Positions 38,520-49,941 of a DNA stretch of 64,000 bases are shown piece by piece. The number at the start of each line of letters is the position of its first letter. Position 1 is the stretch's first letter. The notes under the pieces are model-generated. The model worked only from the letters and a program-made list of their open reading frames with translations, searched no databases and had not been told where the DNA came from. The position numbers were made by a program, and so were the translations under genes. This DNA comes from Akkermansia muciniphila. Its GTDB lineage: Bacteria; Verrucomicrobiota; Verrucomicrobiia; Verrucomicrobiales; Akkermansiaceae. The stretch is taken from assembly GCA_945883695.1 (NCBI GenBank), contig CAMCYK010000001.1, positions 40,730-104,729 of the forward strand, written 5' to 3'.

Positions 38520-40472
38520 TCAGAACTTCACCCCCAGCTTCAAAAGCACGCTGTTGTCGGATTTCCCGCCCTCGCGCCATTCCACGCTCGTGATCGCGTC
38601 GAAAAACATCGGGCTGCCCGGCGGAAGCCAGCGCAATCCACCCTCCAGCAATACCGAATCCCGCTCCGGCAAAACCGGCGGAACCCCGAAATTTCCTGTT
38701 TGGCCGCCCTGCACCATCGCCGCGTCCGCCAGCGTGGCACGATGCCGCCATCCGATGACGGCGTGCGGCAACCACGTGCCGGCCGGGGTGTCGTAGCGAC
38801 CGGACGCCTGCCATCCGATCAGGAAGGTCATCAGGGCGAAATCCCTCCCTGCCATGGCGACCCCGCCGGCAAACGGCTCCTGATACCCATCAAACGAGCC
38901 CCACGATCCTTCGAGCCCGGCCACCGGTCCGTGGACCCAGTTTCCGGCATCGAACTCGCGGGTGAACCACAGCGACAGCAGTTGAACCGTGGCATCCTGG
39001 GCGGCCGGCCGCATCATGCCGCCGGACATCCGCCACAGGTCCTGGTCGAACGTTCCCAGGCGGTGGGTCAAGGCGGCATGATAGCCACCGTGCCGCCAGT
39101 CGAGCGACCACGAGAAGGCGACCCCTTCGGCATCCACCGTCCCGAACCCGGGCACGTCCATTCGCGAATCGATCCCCGTCAGGGAAACCCCGGCTTGCCA
39201 GGAGGGTGAAAGCAACCACGACATCCCGGCCTCGATCCGCGAGGTATCCGACTCCACCCCGCCGTTCCCGGAGGGCAGGTTGAGATCCATCGTCTGGAAA
39301 TCCGCCGACATCCAGGTAGCCGCTCCGCTTCGCGTGAGATCCGGGCGTCCGGACACCGGGCCACGGAGCAGGGCGGAAAAAAGGTAAGGCTGCGCCTGGG
39401 ACAACACGAAGGATCCCGCTTCCGGGACAGCCGCCGGGAGCGGCTTTTCAAGCCCGGCAGCGGAGTCGGAATCCGGATCCGCACCGTCCGTGCGCCCGAT
39501 CGCAGCGGCCTCCAGACCGCGGCTACCCCACGGGAGGCGCGGGCTCGGGATCGGCGCCGCTCCGTCCAGGTTCGCCAGGAGCGGCGCGCCGGATTCGAAC
39601 TCCCGGACCGAGGGAAGCCGCTGCCATCGCGGGCCCTCGCCCGGCGGTCTGAGATCGATGGCCAGCAGCTGATCCAGATCCACCGGAGGTCCGGCAACCG
39701 GTTCCATCGCTGGACGCGAGGGCGGCGGCGCGCAGGAAAACTCGGGCTCCCGCGGCCGTCCCGGCGCAACCGTCGGGAACCATGGGGCGGTCGCCGAAGG
39801 CCGATTCAGAGTCCTGCTTGCCGGACGAGGAACCGGCCATTCATGCAAAGGGTCCGCGACTTCCGGCCCTGCTCCATTCTCCGCCCGGGCGGTCGCGGAC
39901 AGCGGGACCGGCCCCGTTTTAACTTCCGAAGTCACCGCCATCGTGGATCGGGCAAGCCCGGGAGCGCCGGGAGATTCCGGTTTCTGGAACAGCAGCCAGG
40001 CCAGCGCCCACACCGCCGCACCCGCCAGCCAAAGGCCCCGATCACCGGCACGACGATCGGAAAACACCCTCCGCAAGCGCCGCCGTTCGCACCACCCGGG
40101 CACCGGGCGCGGCGGCAACAGCGACTCCGCCCGGCAGCAGAAATTCCGGATCTCCAGGCCCTCCCGCTTCAACTCCCCGTCACCCGCCATCCTCCGCTCC
40201 AGGACCTCGCGACCCATCCCCGCGAGCTCTCCGAGCGCCCACGCGGTCAACTCCTCGTCCTTCACCGCGATCGTCAAGCGGACCACCAGATCGCGCCGCC
40301 GGGCGGCTTCGAAAGCGATCTCACCGGGATCGAGCGCGTCCGCCAGTGCCTCCACGAACCGCGCCGACGCCAGGATCTCCTCCCGTTCGGCCGCGGTGAG
40401 ATCGATGCCGCCCGGATCCAGCGCCGCCGTGAGCAGCCGCTCGAAATCATCGTCATCCTCCGGCCCGTTCAT
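38520..40472 (-). CDS. Predicted inner-membrane anti-sigma-like protein fused to C-terminal outer-membrane beta-barrel
   Basis: Start overlaps sigma factor stop (ATGA). N-terminal ~150 aa cytoplasmic, basic RRLRRVFSDRRAGDR then TM GLWLAGAAVWALAWLLF, Pro-rich linker, ~300-aa C-terminal region of alternating amphipathic strands ending ...NSVLLKLGVKF (terminal Phe). Confidence 0.65.
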   Translation of the reverse strand: MNGPEDDDDFERLLTAALDPGGIDLTAAEREEILASARFVEALADALDPGEIAFEAARRRDLVVRLTIAVKDEELTAWALGELAGMGREVLERRMAGDGELKREGLEIRNFCCRAESLLPPRPVPGWCERRRLRRVFSDRRAGDRGLWLAGAAVWALAWLLFQKPESPGAPGLARSTMAVTSEVKTGPVPLSATARAENGAGPEVADPLHEWPVPRPASRTLNRPSATAPWFPTVAPGRPREPEFSCAPPPSRPAMEPVAGPPVDLDQLLAIDLRPPGEGPRWQRLPSVREFESGAPLLANLDGAAPIPSPRLPWGSRGLEAAAIGRTDGADPDSDSAAGLEKPLPAAVPEAGSFVLSQAQPYLFSALLRGPVSGRPDLTRSGAATWMSADFQTMDLNLPSGNGGVESDTSRIEAGMSWLLSPSWQAGVSLTGIDSRMDVPGFGTVDAEGVAFSWSLDWRHGGYHAALTHRLGTFDQDLWRMSGGMMRPAAQDATVQLLSLWFTREFDAGNWVHGPVAGLEGSWGSFDGYQEPFAGGVAMAGRDFALMTFLIGWQASGRYDTPAGTWLPHAVIGWRHRATLADAAMVQGGQTGNFGVPPVLPERDSVLLEGGLRWLPPGSPMFFDAITSVEWREGGKSDNSVLLKLGVKF

Positions 40473-40996
40473 CGGTCGTTCCCCTCCCGTTGCCACTGAT
40501 CGCGCATCGACTTCACCGCATGGTGCAGCAGGTAGCCGACATGACCTTCGGTGATGCCGGTGATCTGGCTGATTTCCCGGTAGCTCAGCCCCGCTTGGAA
40601 TTTCAAGCGCACCAGCTCGCGCTCCCGCTCCGGTAGGGAATCCACCATCCTCAGCAGCGAGGCCGCCTGCTCGGTGGCCTCGAGCCGCGCCGAAGGCGGT
40701 GGCACTCCGTCGAGGTCCCGCTCCAAATGGCTGTTTTCCAGCGGCACCAGCCGGAATTGCTTGCGCCGGACGTCGATCAGGCGGTTCCGGCAGACGCTGA
40801 AAAGCCAGGCCGGCAGGTTCTGGGGCCGTTCGTTAGGGGCCTCCGCGGCCAGCTTGAGAAAGGTGTCCTGAACGGTGTCCCGCGAGAGTTCGCGGTCGCC
40901 GCAGATGCCGAGCGCGTATTTCAACAGCGGCTTCTCGTAGCGCTCCAAGGCGCCTAACAACCATTTTTCTGAAGGCTCGGGGGAGAGGGCGGACAT
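40469..40996 (-). CDS. ECF-type RNA polymerase sigma factor
   Basis: LLKYALGICGDRELSRDTVQDTFLKLAAE (sigma2), LPAWLFSVCRNRLIDVRRK, LPERERELVRLKFQAGLSYREISQITGITEGHVGYLLHHAVKSMR (sigma4). Confidence 0.93.
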   Translation of the reverse strand: MSALSPEPSEKWLLGALERYEKPLLKYALGICGDRELSRDTVQDTFLKLAAEAPNERPQNLPAWLFSVCRNRLIDVRRKQFRLVPLENSHLERDLDGVPPPSARLEATEQAASLLRMVDSLPERERELVRLKFQAGLSYREISQITGITEGHVGYLLHHAVKSMRDQWQREGNDR

Positions 40997-41244
40997 CGGG
41001 CGAATCGAAGGGAAATCGGAAAAGGCTCTCCTCGTCGCCGGGACCGGCCCGGCGACGAGAAGGCCATGGTCGGGGGGATTCCAGAGGACCGGGCACGATC
41101 CAACAAAAGCATTACGTCGAACCGCCGGGTTACTTGGAAGATTTCCTGAAAAACTTCCGCCGCCCCGGGGTGGACCGGCTTCCGAAGCTCGGACCGCTCG
41201 ATTGCGGGCTCGACCTTTTCCCCGGATCGACGACTTTCCCGCCG

Positions 41245-43599
41245 ATGATACGCCTCGAACTGCCGCTGGTTTTGGCGCTGATGATCGGCTTGGCCGGCAT
41301 CGCGCGCGGCGACCGGCGCGAATTGACCGAAAGCCGTCACCCGACCGCCATGGAGATCCGTCGCCACCGGGCGAAGGCGGCCGCAAAGGTCGCGGCTGAA
41401 GATTTCCGGCCGATGCCCCGGATCGTCGGCGGCAAGGGGGCGGCGGACGGCGAATACCCGTGGATGGTGGCGCTGGTCGAGGCAGGGGAAGCGGACGCCT
41501 ACGACGGCTTTTTCTGCGGCGCGAGCTTGATTCATCCGCGCTGGGTGCTGACCGCGGCGCACTGCGTGCTTGGCAGCCGGGCGGAAGACCTCGAGGTGCT
41601 GGTCGGAGCGACGAATCTCGCCAATCCCGGGGCCGCCCGGCGGATCGCCGTGGCGGAAATCGTCATCGCGCCCGGCTGCAATGATTTTACCAGCGACCAC
41701 GACTTCGCGCTGCTGCGGCTCGCGGAAGCCGCGGAGGGGACCGTGCTGCCGCTGCTGGACGATCCCGCGCTGGCGTTGCCGGGGATTCTGGCGACGGTGA
41801 CCGGGTGGGGTGACACGACGAACGGGGATCGGAATTTTCCGACCCGCTTGCAGGAGGTGGAGGTTCCGATCGTCGATATCGCGCTGGCGAACGCGAGCGA
41901 TGCCTATGCCGGGACCCTTACCGGCAACATGCTGGCGGCGGGATTCGGGGGCGGAGGCAAGGACGCCTGCAACGGGGATAGCGGCGGGCCCTTGCTGGTG
42001 CCGTCACCCTTTTCACCCGGCTGGATGCAGGCGGGGATCGTCAGTTTCGGTTCCGGCTGTGCCTTGCCGGGGGTTTACGGGATTTATACCCAGGTCGGGA
42101 ATTTCAGGGATTTCATCACCGGCCATCTCCGGCCGAACTACGCCGGGTGGGAGCTGGCGAACGATCGGGTGGGGGAGAACCGTGACCCGGACGGCAACGG
42201 ATTCAGCAATTGGGAGGACTTCGCGTTGCCGGGTCACCAGCTCGAAACCGGGATCGAGTCGTCGAAGCTGCGGTTCTCCTATGTGCGGCCGACGATCGCG
42301 CCGGAGGTTGAATATGTCCTTGAGAACGCGCCGGGCCCGGGCGGGCCGTGGACCGCGCTCTCCCCGAACTTCGTTTCCGTGGTGGACCAAGGCGGCGGCC
42401 TCAGCCGCTGGACCTACGAGCTCCCGCAATCCGCCGATAGCGGGGTTTTCCGGGTGCGCGCCGGCTTTTCCGCTGCGCTCGCCCCGGGCCCGCGGCCGCT
42501 CGGGTTCCCGGGCGGGGCGGTCGGGCGCCTGGACGAGGACGATGTCGTGCACCCGGCGTTTTTCGACCGCCGGATCAAGCTCTACCGGCTGGACGGCGCT
42601 CCGGTCGGCGCGAGCGTCTCGCTCGCCCTGCGCTCGGCGGACTTCGATGCCCGGCTGGAACTCATCGACGCCGCCAGCGGCGCGGTGCTGCAAGTCGCCG
42701 ATGCGAACCAAGGGCTCGGCCGCATCGGCGGGGACGAGATCCTGACGCTGACCCCGCAGGCCGGGACGACCTATCACCTGCGGGTCACCTCGTCGGCACC
42801 GCACCAAGCGGGCGACTTCGAGCTGAACGCTTGGGATGCGGGCCCGCTCGATCTGCTGCCGTCGCTATCGGCCGTTCAGTCGGTCGCGGGCACGCTGGAC
42901 GCGGCCGATGCCTTGGATCCCTTCTTCCTGCCGGGTGGCAGTTATTACAAGGATGACTACCGGCTGGTCACCGGTTCCGCGCCCGCCGGGGCGCTGATGG
43001 AAATCCGCATGAAGTCGAAAGGTAGCGCCGCCAAGGGGATCGACGACTTTGTGTCCTTGATCGATGGCGAGAGCGGTCGCCTGATCGCGGGCAACGACAG
43101 TTTTCTCGGCAAGGGCAACGACGCCGGGCTGCGTTTCCTGCCGGTACCCGGCAAGTCCTATGTCCTGCGGGCCAGTTCCGGGATCGAGCGGGACATCGGG
43201 AGATACACCCTCGGCTCGTCGCTGGCCGCCGCGGGGACGACTACCCCGCTGGCTGCGATCGGGGTGGGCGGCACGTTCAGCGGCAAGCTGACGGGCTCGA
43301 GCGAGCTTGAAGAGCGTTACTTCACGTTCAAACGGGACCATCTGCTGGCTCCCGCGGTCGCCGGCCAGCCGCTCTCCGTGAGCTTGTCTTCCCTTAGGTT
43401 CGACGCGTATCTGATCCTCCTCGACGCCTCCGACCTGACCGTGGTCGCGGCGGCGGACGGCGGCGGGCCTCCCGGCGGGCGGGACAATGCCGGGGTGACC
43501 TTCACCCCGCGGACCGGCCGCCGCTACCTGATCCGCGCGACCACCTATGAAATCCGGGAAAAAGGCCCGTACATTTTGCGCGTTGCTGCCGCCCCGTGA
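41245..43599 (+). CDS. Secreted trypsin-like (S1A) serine protease with C-terminal repeat domains
   Basis: RIVGGKGAADGEYPWMVAL activation-type N-terminus, VLTAAHC (His), DHDFALLRL (Asp), CNGDSGGPLLV (Ser); DPDGNGFSNWEDF TSP3-like, two PPC-like C-terminal domains. Confidence 0.9.
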   Translation: MIRLELPLVLALMIGLAGIARGDRRELTESRHPTAMEIRRHRAKAAAKVAAEDFRPMPRIVGGKGAADGEYPWMVALVEAGEADAYDGFFCGASLIHPRWVLTAAHCVLGSRAEDLEVLVGATNLANPGAARRIAVAEIVIAPGCNDFTSDHDFALLRLAEAAEGTVLPLLDDPALALPGILATVTGWGDTTNGDRNFPTRLQEVEVPIVDIALANASDAYAGTLTGNMLAAGFGGGGKDACNGDSGGPLLVPSPFSPGWMQAGIVSFGSGCALPGVYGIYTQVGNFRDFITGHLRPNYAGWELANDRVGENRDPDGNGFSNWEDFALPGHQLETGIESSKLRFSYVRPTIAPEVEYVLENAPGPGGPWTALSPNFVSVVDQGGGLSRWTYELPQSADSGVFRVRAGFSAALAPGPRPLGFPGGAVGRLDEDDVVHPAFFDRRIKLYRLDGAPVGASVSLALRSADFDARLELIDAASGAVLQVADANQGLGRIGGDEILTLTPQAGTTYHLRVTSSAPHQAGDFELNAWDAGPLDLLPSLSAVQSVAGTLDAADALDPFFLPGGSYYKDDYRLVTGSAPAGALMEIRMKSKGSAAKGIDDFVSLIDGESGRLIAGNDSFLGKGNDAGLRFLPVPGKSYVLRASSGIERDIGRYTLGSSLAAAGTTTPLAAIGVGGTFSGKLTGSSELEERYFTFKRDHLLAPAVAGQPLSVSLSSLRFDAYLILLDASDLTVVAAADGGGPPGGRDNAGVTFTPRTGRRYLIRATTYEIREKGPYILRVAAAP

Positions 43600-43611
43600 A
43601 CCGTTTCTGCC

Positions 43612-43932
43612 ATGCTTGAGAATCCTCTGTTGATCCCGTATTTGCTGGGGGCCCTGGTGGTCCTCCAGTTGTTCGTCCTCGTGATGCTGCTGCGTCTTTC
43701 CGGCCGGGTTTCGCGCTTGTTCCAGCTGATCGCCTCACCGGTCCCGCCGGCCGCGCGGGAGCTGGCGGATCGCCGGGAAGCGAGCGCCGCCGATCAGAAA
43801 AAATGGTTCGCCAGTTTCCTCGCCGAGGATCCGGCGCGCGGCCAACTTCCGAAGAAGGAGCAATTCGCCGCCTTCCGCCGCTGGCGCAAAGAGAAAGGGA
43901 TGAATTGGAAAAAACCTGAAGGGTCCGCTTGA
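43612..43932 (+). CDS. Small hypothetical membrane protein
   Basis: MLENPLLIPYLLGALVVLQLFVLVMLLRLSGRVSRLF N-terminal TM. Confidence 0.55.
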   Translation: MLENPLLIPYLLGALVVLQLFVLVMLLRLSGRVSRLFQLIASPVPPAARELADRREASAADQKKWFASFLAEDPARGQLPKKEQFAAFRRWRKEKGMNWKKPEGSA

Positions 43933-44122
43933 TCTCCGCGGAAGCAAGGGATCGATCCGAAATTTTGGGTTTCCAACGGTTTTTCCGGTTGCCAGTGGGG
44001 GGTGGGTTTGCAAACTCGGCCCCCGCGCCGGGAGAGACCTCTCACGGCCTCGTAAAAGAGCTTGTGAAAAATTTCACAAGCGCCCAATTTCTCCCCGCCG
44101 AGTTTCCCGACGCATTACCGTC

Positions 44123-44860
44123 ATGGCCAATTTCGTCCCGCGCTGGACCAATTTCCTACCCCTGAAGATCGCCATCTGCGCCGGCGCGCTTGCCGGCGGC
44201 GTGGTGCTCGCCTTCACCTACTACGCGACGCCCAAGACGCTGGCGGTCGGGTATCAGCCGTCACAGCCGATCCCGTTCTCGCACAAGATCCACGTCGAAC
44301 AGCTTGGCTTGGACTGCCGCTACTGCCACTCCTTCGTCGATGTGGCGGGTCACTCCAACGTCCCAAGCAACAACACCTGCTGGAATTGCCACCAGCACGT
44401 GGGCACCGACAGCCCGAAACTCCAGCCGCTGCGCGACCGGATGATCGATCCCGATCCGACCGACAAGTCGAAGCGGCATCCGGACTTCGGCAAGCCGATC
44501 GAGTGGGTGCGGGTCCACAAGACCCCGGACTACGTGTATTTCAACCACTCGGCCCACCTGAACCGCGGGATTTCCTGCCAGAGCTGCCACGGCCGGGTCG
44601 ACCAGATGGAAGTGGTCCATCAGGAGCACAGCCTCTCGATGGGCTGGTGCCTCGAATGCCACAACGCGCCGGAGAAGCACCTGCGGCCGCTCGAGGAGGT
44701 CTACAACCTGAACTATGACCCCGCCGAATACATCGCCGCGCCGGAGAACGTCGCGCTGATGAGCAAGCTCGGGGTCAAGACCACCGAAGACCTCGGCATC
44801 AAGTTGCGCGACCACTGGCAGATCGCTCCGAAAGCGACCTGCGCGACCTGCCACCATTGA
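44123..44860 (+). CDS. actA: Alternative Complex III pentaheme cytochrome c subunit ActA
   Basis: Five CXXCH motifs (CRYCH, CWNCH, CQSCH, CLECH, CATCH), N-terminal TM. Confidence 0.93.
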   Translation: MANFVPRWTNFLPLKIAICAGALAGGVVLAFTYYATPKTLAVGYQPSQPIPFSHKIHVEQLGLDCRYCHSFVDVAGHSNVPSNNTCWNCHQHVGTDSPKLQPLRDRMIDPDPTDKSKRHPDFGKPIEWVRVHKTPDYVYFNHSAHLNRGISCQSCHGRVDQMEVVHQEHSLSMGWCLECHNAPEKHLRPLEEVYNLNYDPAEYIAAPENVALMSKLGVKTTEDLGIKLRDHWQIAPKATCATCHH

Positions 44861-44902
44861 TTTTCTCCTTTTCTTCCTGATTTCCCGCCCGCCCCACCGC
44901 CC

Positions 44903-47900
44903 ATGAGCAAACGCATCTGGCAACACCCCGAAATTCCCGCCGGCGAGACCACCGTCTCGTGGCGCGGCATCGGCCAACTCGAGGACAGCCCCGCCTTCCG
45001 CACCTGGATGGAGCGCGAGTTCCCGCAGGGAGTCGCCGAAATGACCAGCGAAGCGGATGCCGAAACCTCCCGCCGCTCCTTCATGAAGCTGATGGGGGCC
45101 TCGACCGCCCTCGCCGGCTTGGGGCTGGCGTCCTGCCGGCGGCCTGAAAGCTTCATTGTCCCCTACAGCAAGGCCCCGGAGTGGGTCATCCCCGGCAAGG
45201 CGACCTACTACGCCTCCAGCATGCCGGGCGCCGCGGGTGCCACGCCGCTGGTCGTCACCACCTTCGAAGGCCGCCCGACCAAGCTCGCCCCGAACACGCT
45301 CCATCCGGACGCCGCCGGCACCGATGCCTTTGTCCAGGCTTCCATCCTCGATCTCTACTCGCCGTCGCGCTCGAAGAAAACCCTCAAGCAGGGCAAACCG
45401 GCGTCGCGCGCCGACTTCGAGACCGTGATCGCCGGCCTCGCCGCCGATCCCTCCGCCAAAATCGGCTTCGTTTTCGGCCGCGACGTCTCGCCGACCCGCG
45501 CCCGCATGGTCAAGGAACTCGCGGCGAAGTTCGCGTCCGCCAAGTTCTACGGCTACGAAGCGCTGGAAGGCAGCGCTTCCCGGGTTCTTGGCGATGGCGT
45601 CCGCCAGTTGGTCGATTTCTCGACGGCCGACCGCATCCTGACGATTGACTGTGATTTCGCCTCGCTCGACCCGCAGGGCCCGGTGACCCCGTTCTTCGAT
45701 CGCCGCAAGCCGGAAGGCAAGACCTACTCGGACAAGCCCGACGCGGGGGCGATGAACCGGCTTTACTCGATCGAGAGCGCTTTCTCGATGACCGGCGGCA
45801 TGGCGGACCACCGCCTGCGCGTCCGGCCGAGCCAACTGCTCGCTCTGGTCGCTCATCTGGCCCGCCGGGTGGACGCGAGCGGACTCGCCGGCCTGATCGT
45901 CAACGTGCCGACCTTGACCGATGAGAAGCTGACCCAGTGGATGGATGCGATGGCGGAGGACCTCAAGGGAGCCCAGGGCAAGGCGGTGATTCTCGCCGGA
46001 TCCCGCTTGCCGGAAGCGATCCAGGCGCTCGTCTTGGCCCTCAACAGCAAGCTTGGCGCGATCGGCGAAGGCAAGCCGCTGCGCCATGTCCGCAGCGGGA
46101 GCGAAGGTCTCGGCGATCTCGCTGCCCTCAAGGCCGACCTCGAAGCCGGCACCGTCGAAACGCTCGTCCTGCTGACCCCGGCCAACCCGGTGTTCGATGC
46201 ACCGGCCGACCTGAAATTCGGCGAGGCGCTCGCGAAGGCGAAGACCGTCATTCATCTCGGCGCCCGCACCGACGCCACCGCCCATGCCGCCACCTGGCAC
46301 GTCCCCGCCAGCCACTATCTTGAAAGCTGGTCCGACGCCCGCAGCGCCACCGGCGTTTACACGGTCGTCCAGCCGATGATCCTGCCGCTCTACGGCGAAT
46401 GCGTCAGCGAGTTCGAAATCCTGGCCGCCTTGCTCAGCGACGACGGCAAGCTGGTCAGCGGGGAGGGGGAGAACGGCACTCCTTCGCCCGCCCATGACGT
46501 GGTAAAGCAGACCTTCGAAGCGATCGGCGGCAAGGGCAGCGAGCCCTGGCGGAAGCTGCTTCGCGAAGGATTCCACGCCGGCTCCACCTTCGAGGTGGCC
46601 GAGGTCAAGGCGCCGGACACCGCCGTGCCCGCTCCGGTCGCGGCGCCGGACGAAACGTTCGACGTCATCTTCGCCACCGATGCCTCGGTCTATGACGGTC
46701 GCTGGATCGACAACGGCTGGCTCCAGGAAGCGCCCGATCCGATCACCAAGCAATCGTGGGACAACGCCGCGATGATCGCCCCGCAGACCGCCAAGGACAT
46801 GGGGATCTATGAAGAGGTGGTCGCGCTCGAAACCTGGAACGCCGCGAAGGGTCCGGACAGCGAAGGCGAGCACCGCACCGCCCCGATGATCGAACTGACG
46901 GTGAACGGCGAAAAAATCGAGATCCCGGTGATGATCTCCTTCGGCCAGGCCGAGAACACCATCGTCATCCCGCTCGGCTACGGCCAGGGCTTCGACGGCG
47001 AGGACAAGTTCAACCGCAATGCCAAGGGCACCGCGCCCGCCGGCCACGTCGGTCAGGTCGGCGTGAACTCCGGCTTCAACGGCTACCCGCTGCGCACCAC
47101 CGCCACATCCTACTTCGCCACCGGCGCGACCGTCGCGAAGACCGGCAAGCGCTACCCGATGGCGGTCGTCCAGGAACACCACGCGATGTATGGCCGCGCG
47201 CTGGCCCGCGAGGTCTCGACCATCGACTCCGGCGATCACAAGGGCAACTTCGCCAAGCAGCTCCACGGCGTGAGATACCAGGGCAACGACGGCCACGCAC
47301 CGCCGAACATCTCCCTCTACAAGCAGGAGGACAAGGCCGGCAGGCCGCTGATCAGCGACCCGCTCCACCAGTGGGCGATGTCGATCGACCTGTCGTCCTG
47401 CATGGGCTGCAACGCCTGCCTCGTCGCCTGCCAGGCGGAGAACAACATCCCGATCGTCGGCAAGCAGCAGCTCGCGATGGGCCGCGAGATGCACTGGATC
47501 CGGATGGACCGCTACTACGCGATCGACAGCGGGAACACCTTCGATCCCGGCAATCCCGCGCTGATTCCCCAGCCGGTCGCCTGCGTCCAGTGCGAGAGCG
47601 CTCCCTGCGAAACCGTCTGCCCGGTCAACGCGACGATCCACACCGAGGACGGCCTCAACGCGATGGCCTACAACCGCTGCATCGGCACCCGCTACTGCGC
47701 GAACAACTGCCCCTACAAGGCCCGCCGCTTCAACTTCTTCGACTACAACAAGCGCAACCCGCTGATCGCCCACAACCTCTACCACGGACCTTTCGGCGAA
47801 AAGCACGTCGGTGAAGCTCCGCATCTCCAGCGCAACCCGAACGTCACGGTCCGCATGCGCGGCGTGATGGAAAAGTGCACCTACTGCGTGCAGCGCCTGA

Positions 47901-48244
47901 AGGACGCCACCATCCGCCAGAAGCGCGGCCAGAAGCAGGAAGCGCTGCTCGCCGGCAAGCCTTCCGCCGACTCCCCGGTGACGATCAACACGCTGCGCAT
48001 CCCGGTCGATTCGGTGAAGGTCGCCTGCCAGGAGGCCTGCCCGGCCGACGCCATCACCTTCGGCAACAAGCTCGACGGCGACCAGTCATCCATGATGCGG
48101 GCCAAGGGCGTCGAGCGGAACTACGACCTGCTCCACTACGTCGGCACCACCCCGCGCACCAGCTACCTCGCGCGGGTCAAGAATCCGAATGCCGCGATGC
48201 CCGATCACAAGTGGATCGGCAAAGCCACCATCCACATGCACTGA
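44903..48244 (+). CDS. actB: Alternative Complex III iron-sulfur subunit ActB
   Basis: Tat motif SRRSFMKLMGASTALAGLGLASC; C-terminal ferredoxin cysteines CMGCNACLVAC, CVQCESAPCETVC, CIGTRYCANNC, CTYC...CQEAC. Confidence 0.94.
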   Translation: MSKRIWQHPEIPAGETTVSWRGIGQLEDSPAFRTWMEREFPQGVAEMTSEADAETSRRSFMKLMGASTALAGLGLASCRRPESFIVPYSKAPEWVIPGKATYYASSMPGAAGATPLVVTTFEGRPTKLAPNTLHPDAAGTDAFVQASILDLYSPSRSKKTLKQGKPASRADFETVIAGLAADPSAKIGFVFGRDVSPTRARMVKELAAKFASAKFYGYEALEGSASRVLGDGVRQLVDFSTADRILTIDCDFASLDPQGPVTPFFDRRKPEGKTYSDKPDAGAMNRLYSIESAFSMTGGMADHRLRVRPSQLLALVAHLARRVDASGLAGLIVNVPTLTDEKLTQWMDAMAEDLKGAQGKAVILAGSRLPEAIQALVLALNSKLGAIGEGKPLRHVRSGSEGLGDLAALKADLEAGTVETLVLLTPANPVFDAPADLKFGEALAKAKTVIHLGARTDATAHAATWHVPASHYLESWSDARSATGVYTVVQPMILPLYGECVSEFEILAALLSDDGKLVSGEGENGTPSPAHDVVKQTFEAIGGKGSEPWRKLLREGFHAGSTFEVAEVKAPDTAVPAPVAAPDETFDVIFATDASVYDGRWIDNGWLQEAPDPITKQSWDNAAMIAPQTAKDMGIYEEVVALETWNAAKGPDSEGEHRTAPMIELTVNGEKIEIPVMISFGQAENTIVIPLGYGQGFDGEDKFNRNAKGTAPAGHVGQVGVNSGFNGYPLRTTATSYFATGATVAKTGKRYPMAVVQEHHAMYGRALAREVSTIDSGDHKGNFAKQLHGVRYQGNDGHAPPNISLYKQEDKAGRPLISDPLHQWAMSIDLSSCMGCNACLVACQAENNIPIVGKQQLAMGREMHWIRMDRYYAIDSGNTFDPGNPALIPQPVACVQCESAPCETVCPVNATIHTEDGLNAMAYNRCIGTRYCANNCPYKARRFNFFDYNKRNPLIAHNLYHGPFGEKHVGEAPHLQRNPNVTVRMRGVMEKCTYCVQRLKDATIRQKRGQKQEALLAGKPSADSPVTINTLRIPVDSVKVACQEACPADAITFGNKLDGDQSSMMRAKGVERNYDLLHYVGTTPRTSYLARVKNPNAAMPDHKWIGKATIHMH

Positions 48245-48366
48245 GACGCAAGACTTGAAGACACAAGACTCAAGACCGGACCATTAAGATGAAAGACATC
48301 CTAACCAGCACGCACGACGCGCGGCCTTCCGGTCTTGCGTCTTGAGTCTTTCCGTCTTGCGTCTTT
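48243..48366. repeat. Intergenic inverted repeat of CAAGACGCAAGAC type
   Basis: Left arm GAGACGCAAGACTTGAAGACACAAGACTCAAGACCGGA (48243-48280) vs reverse complement of right arm (48329-48366) AAGACGCAAGACGGAAAGACTCAAGACGCAAGACCGGA, ~32/38 identical. Confidence 0.75.
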
Positions 48367-48395
48367 TCCCCGCCTAACTTTCCGACCAGATCACC

Positions 48396-49895
<1,500 letters not shown>

Positions 49896-49941
49896 AACCT
49901 CTCCTTTGGCACTTGGACCTTCTTACTTGGAACTTCAGACA

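Noticed and set aside
44261-47824. 1187-aa minus-strand ORF opposite actB
   Set aside because: Antisense shadow of a high-GC coding gene; low-complexity G/A/R/V composition, no domain, while the plus strand encodes clear ActB.
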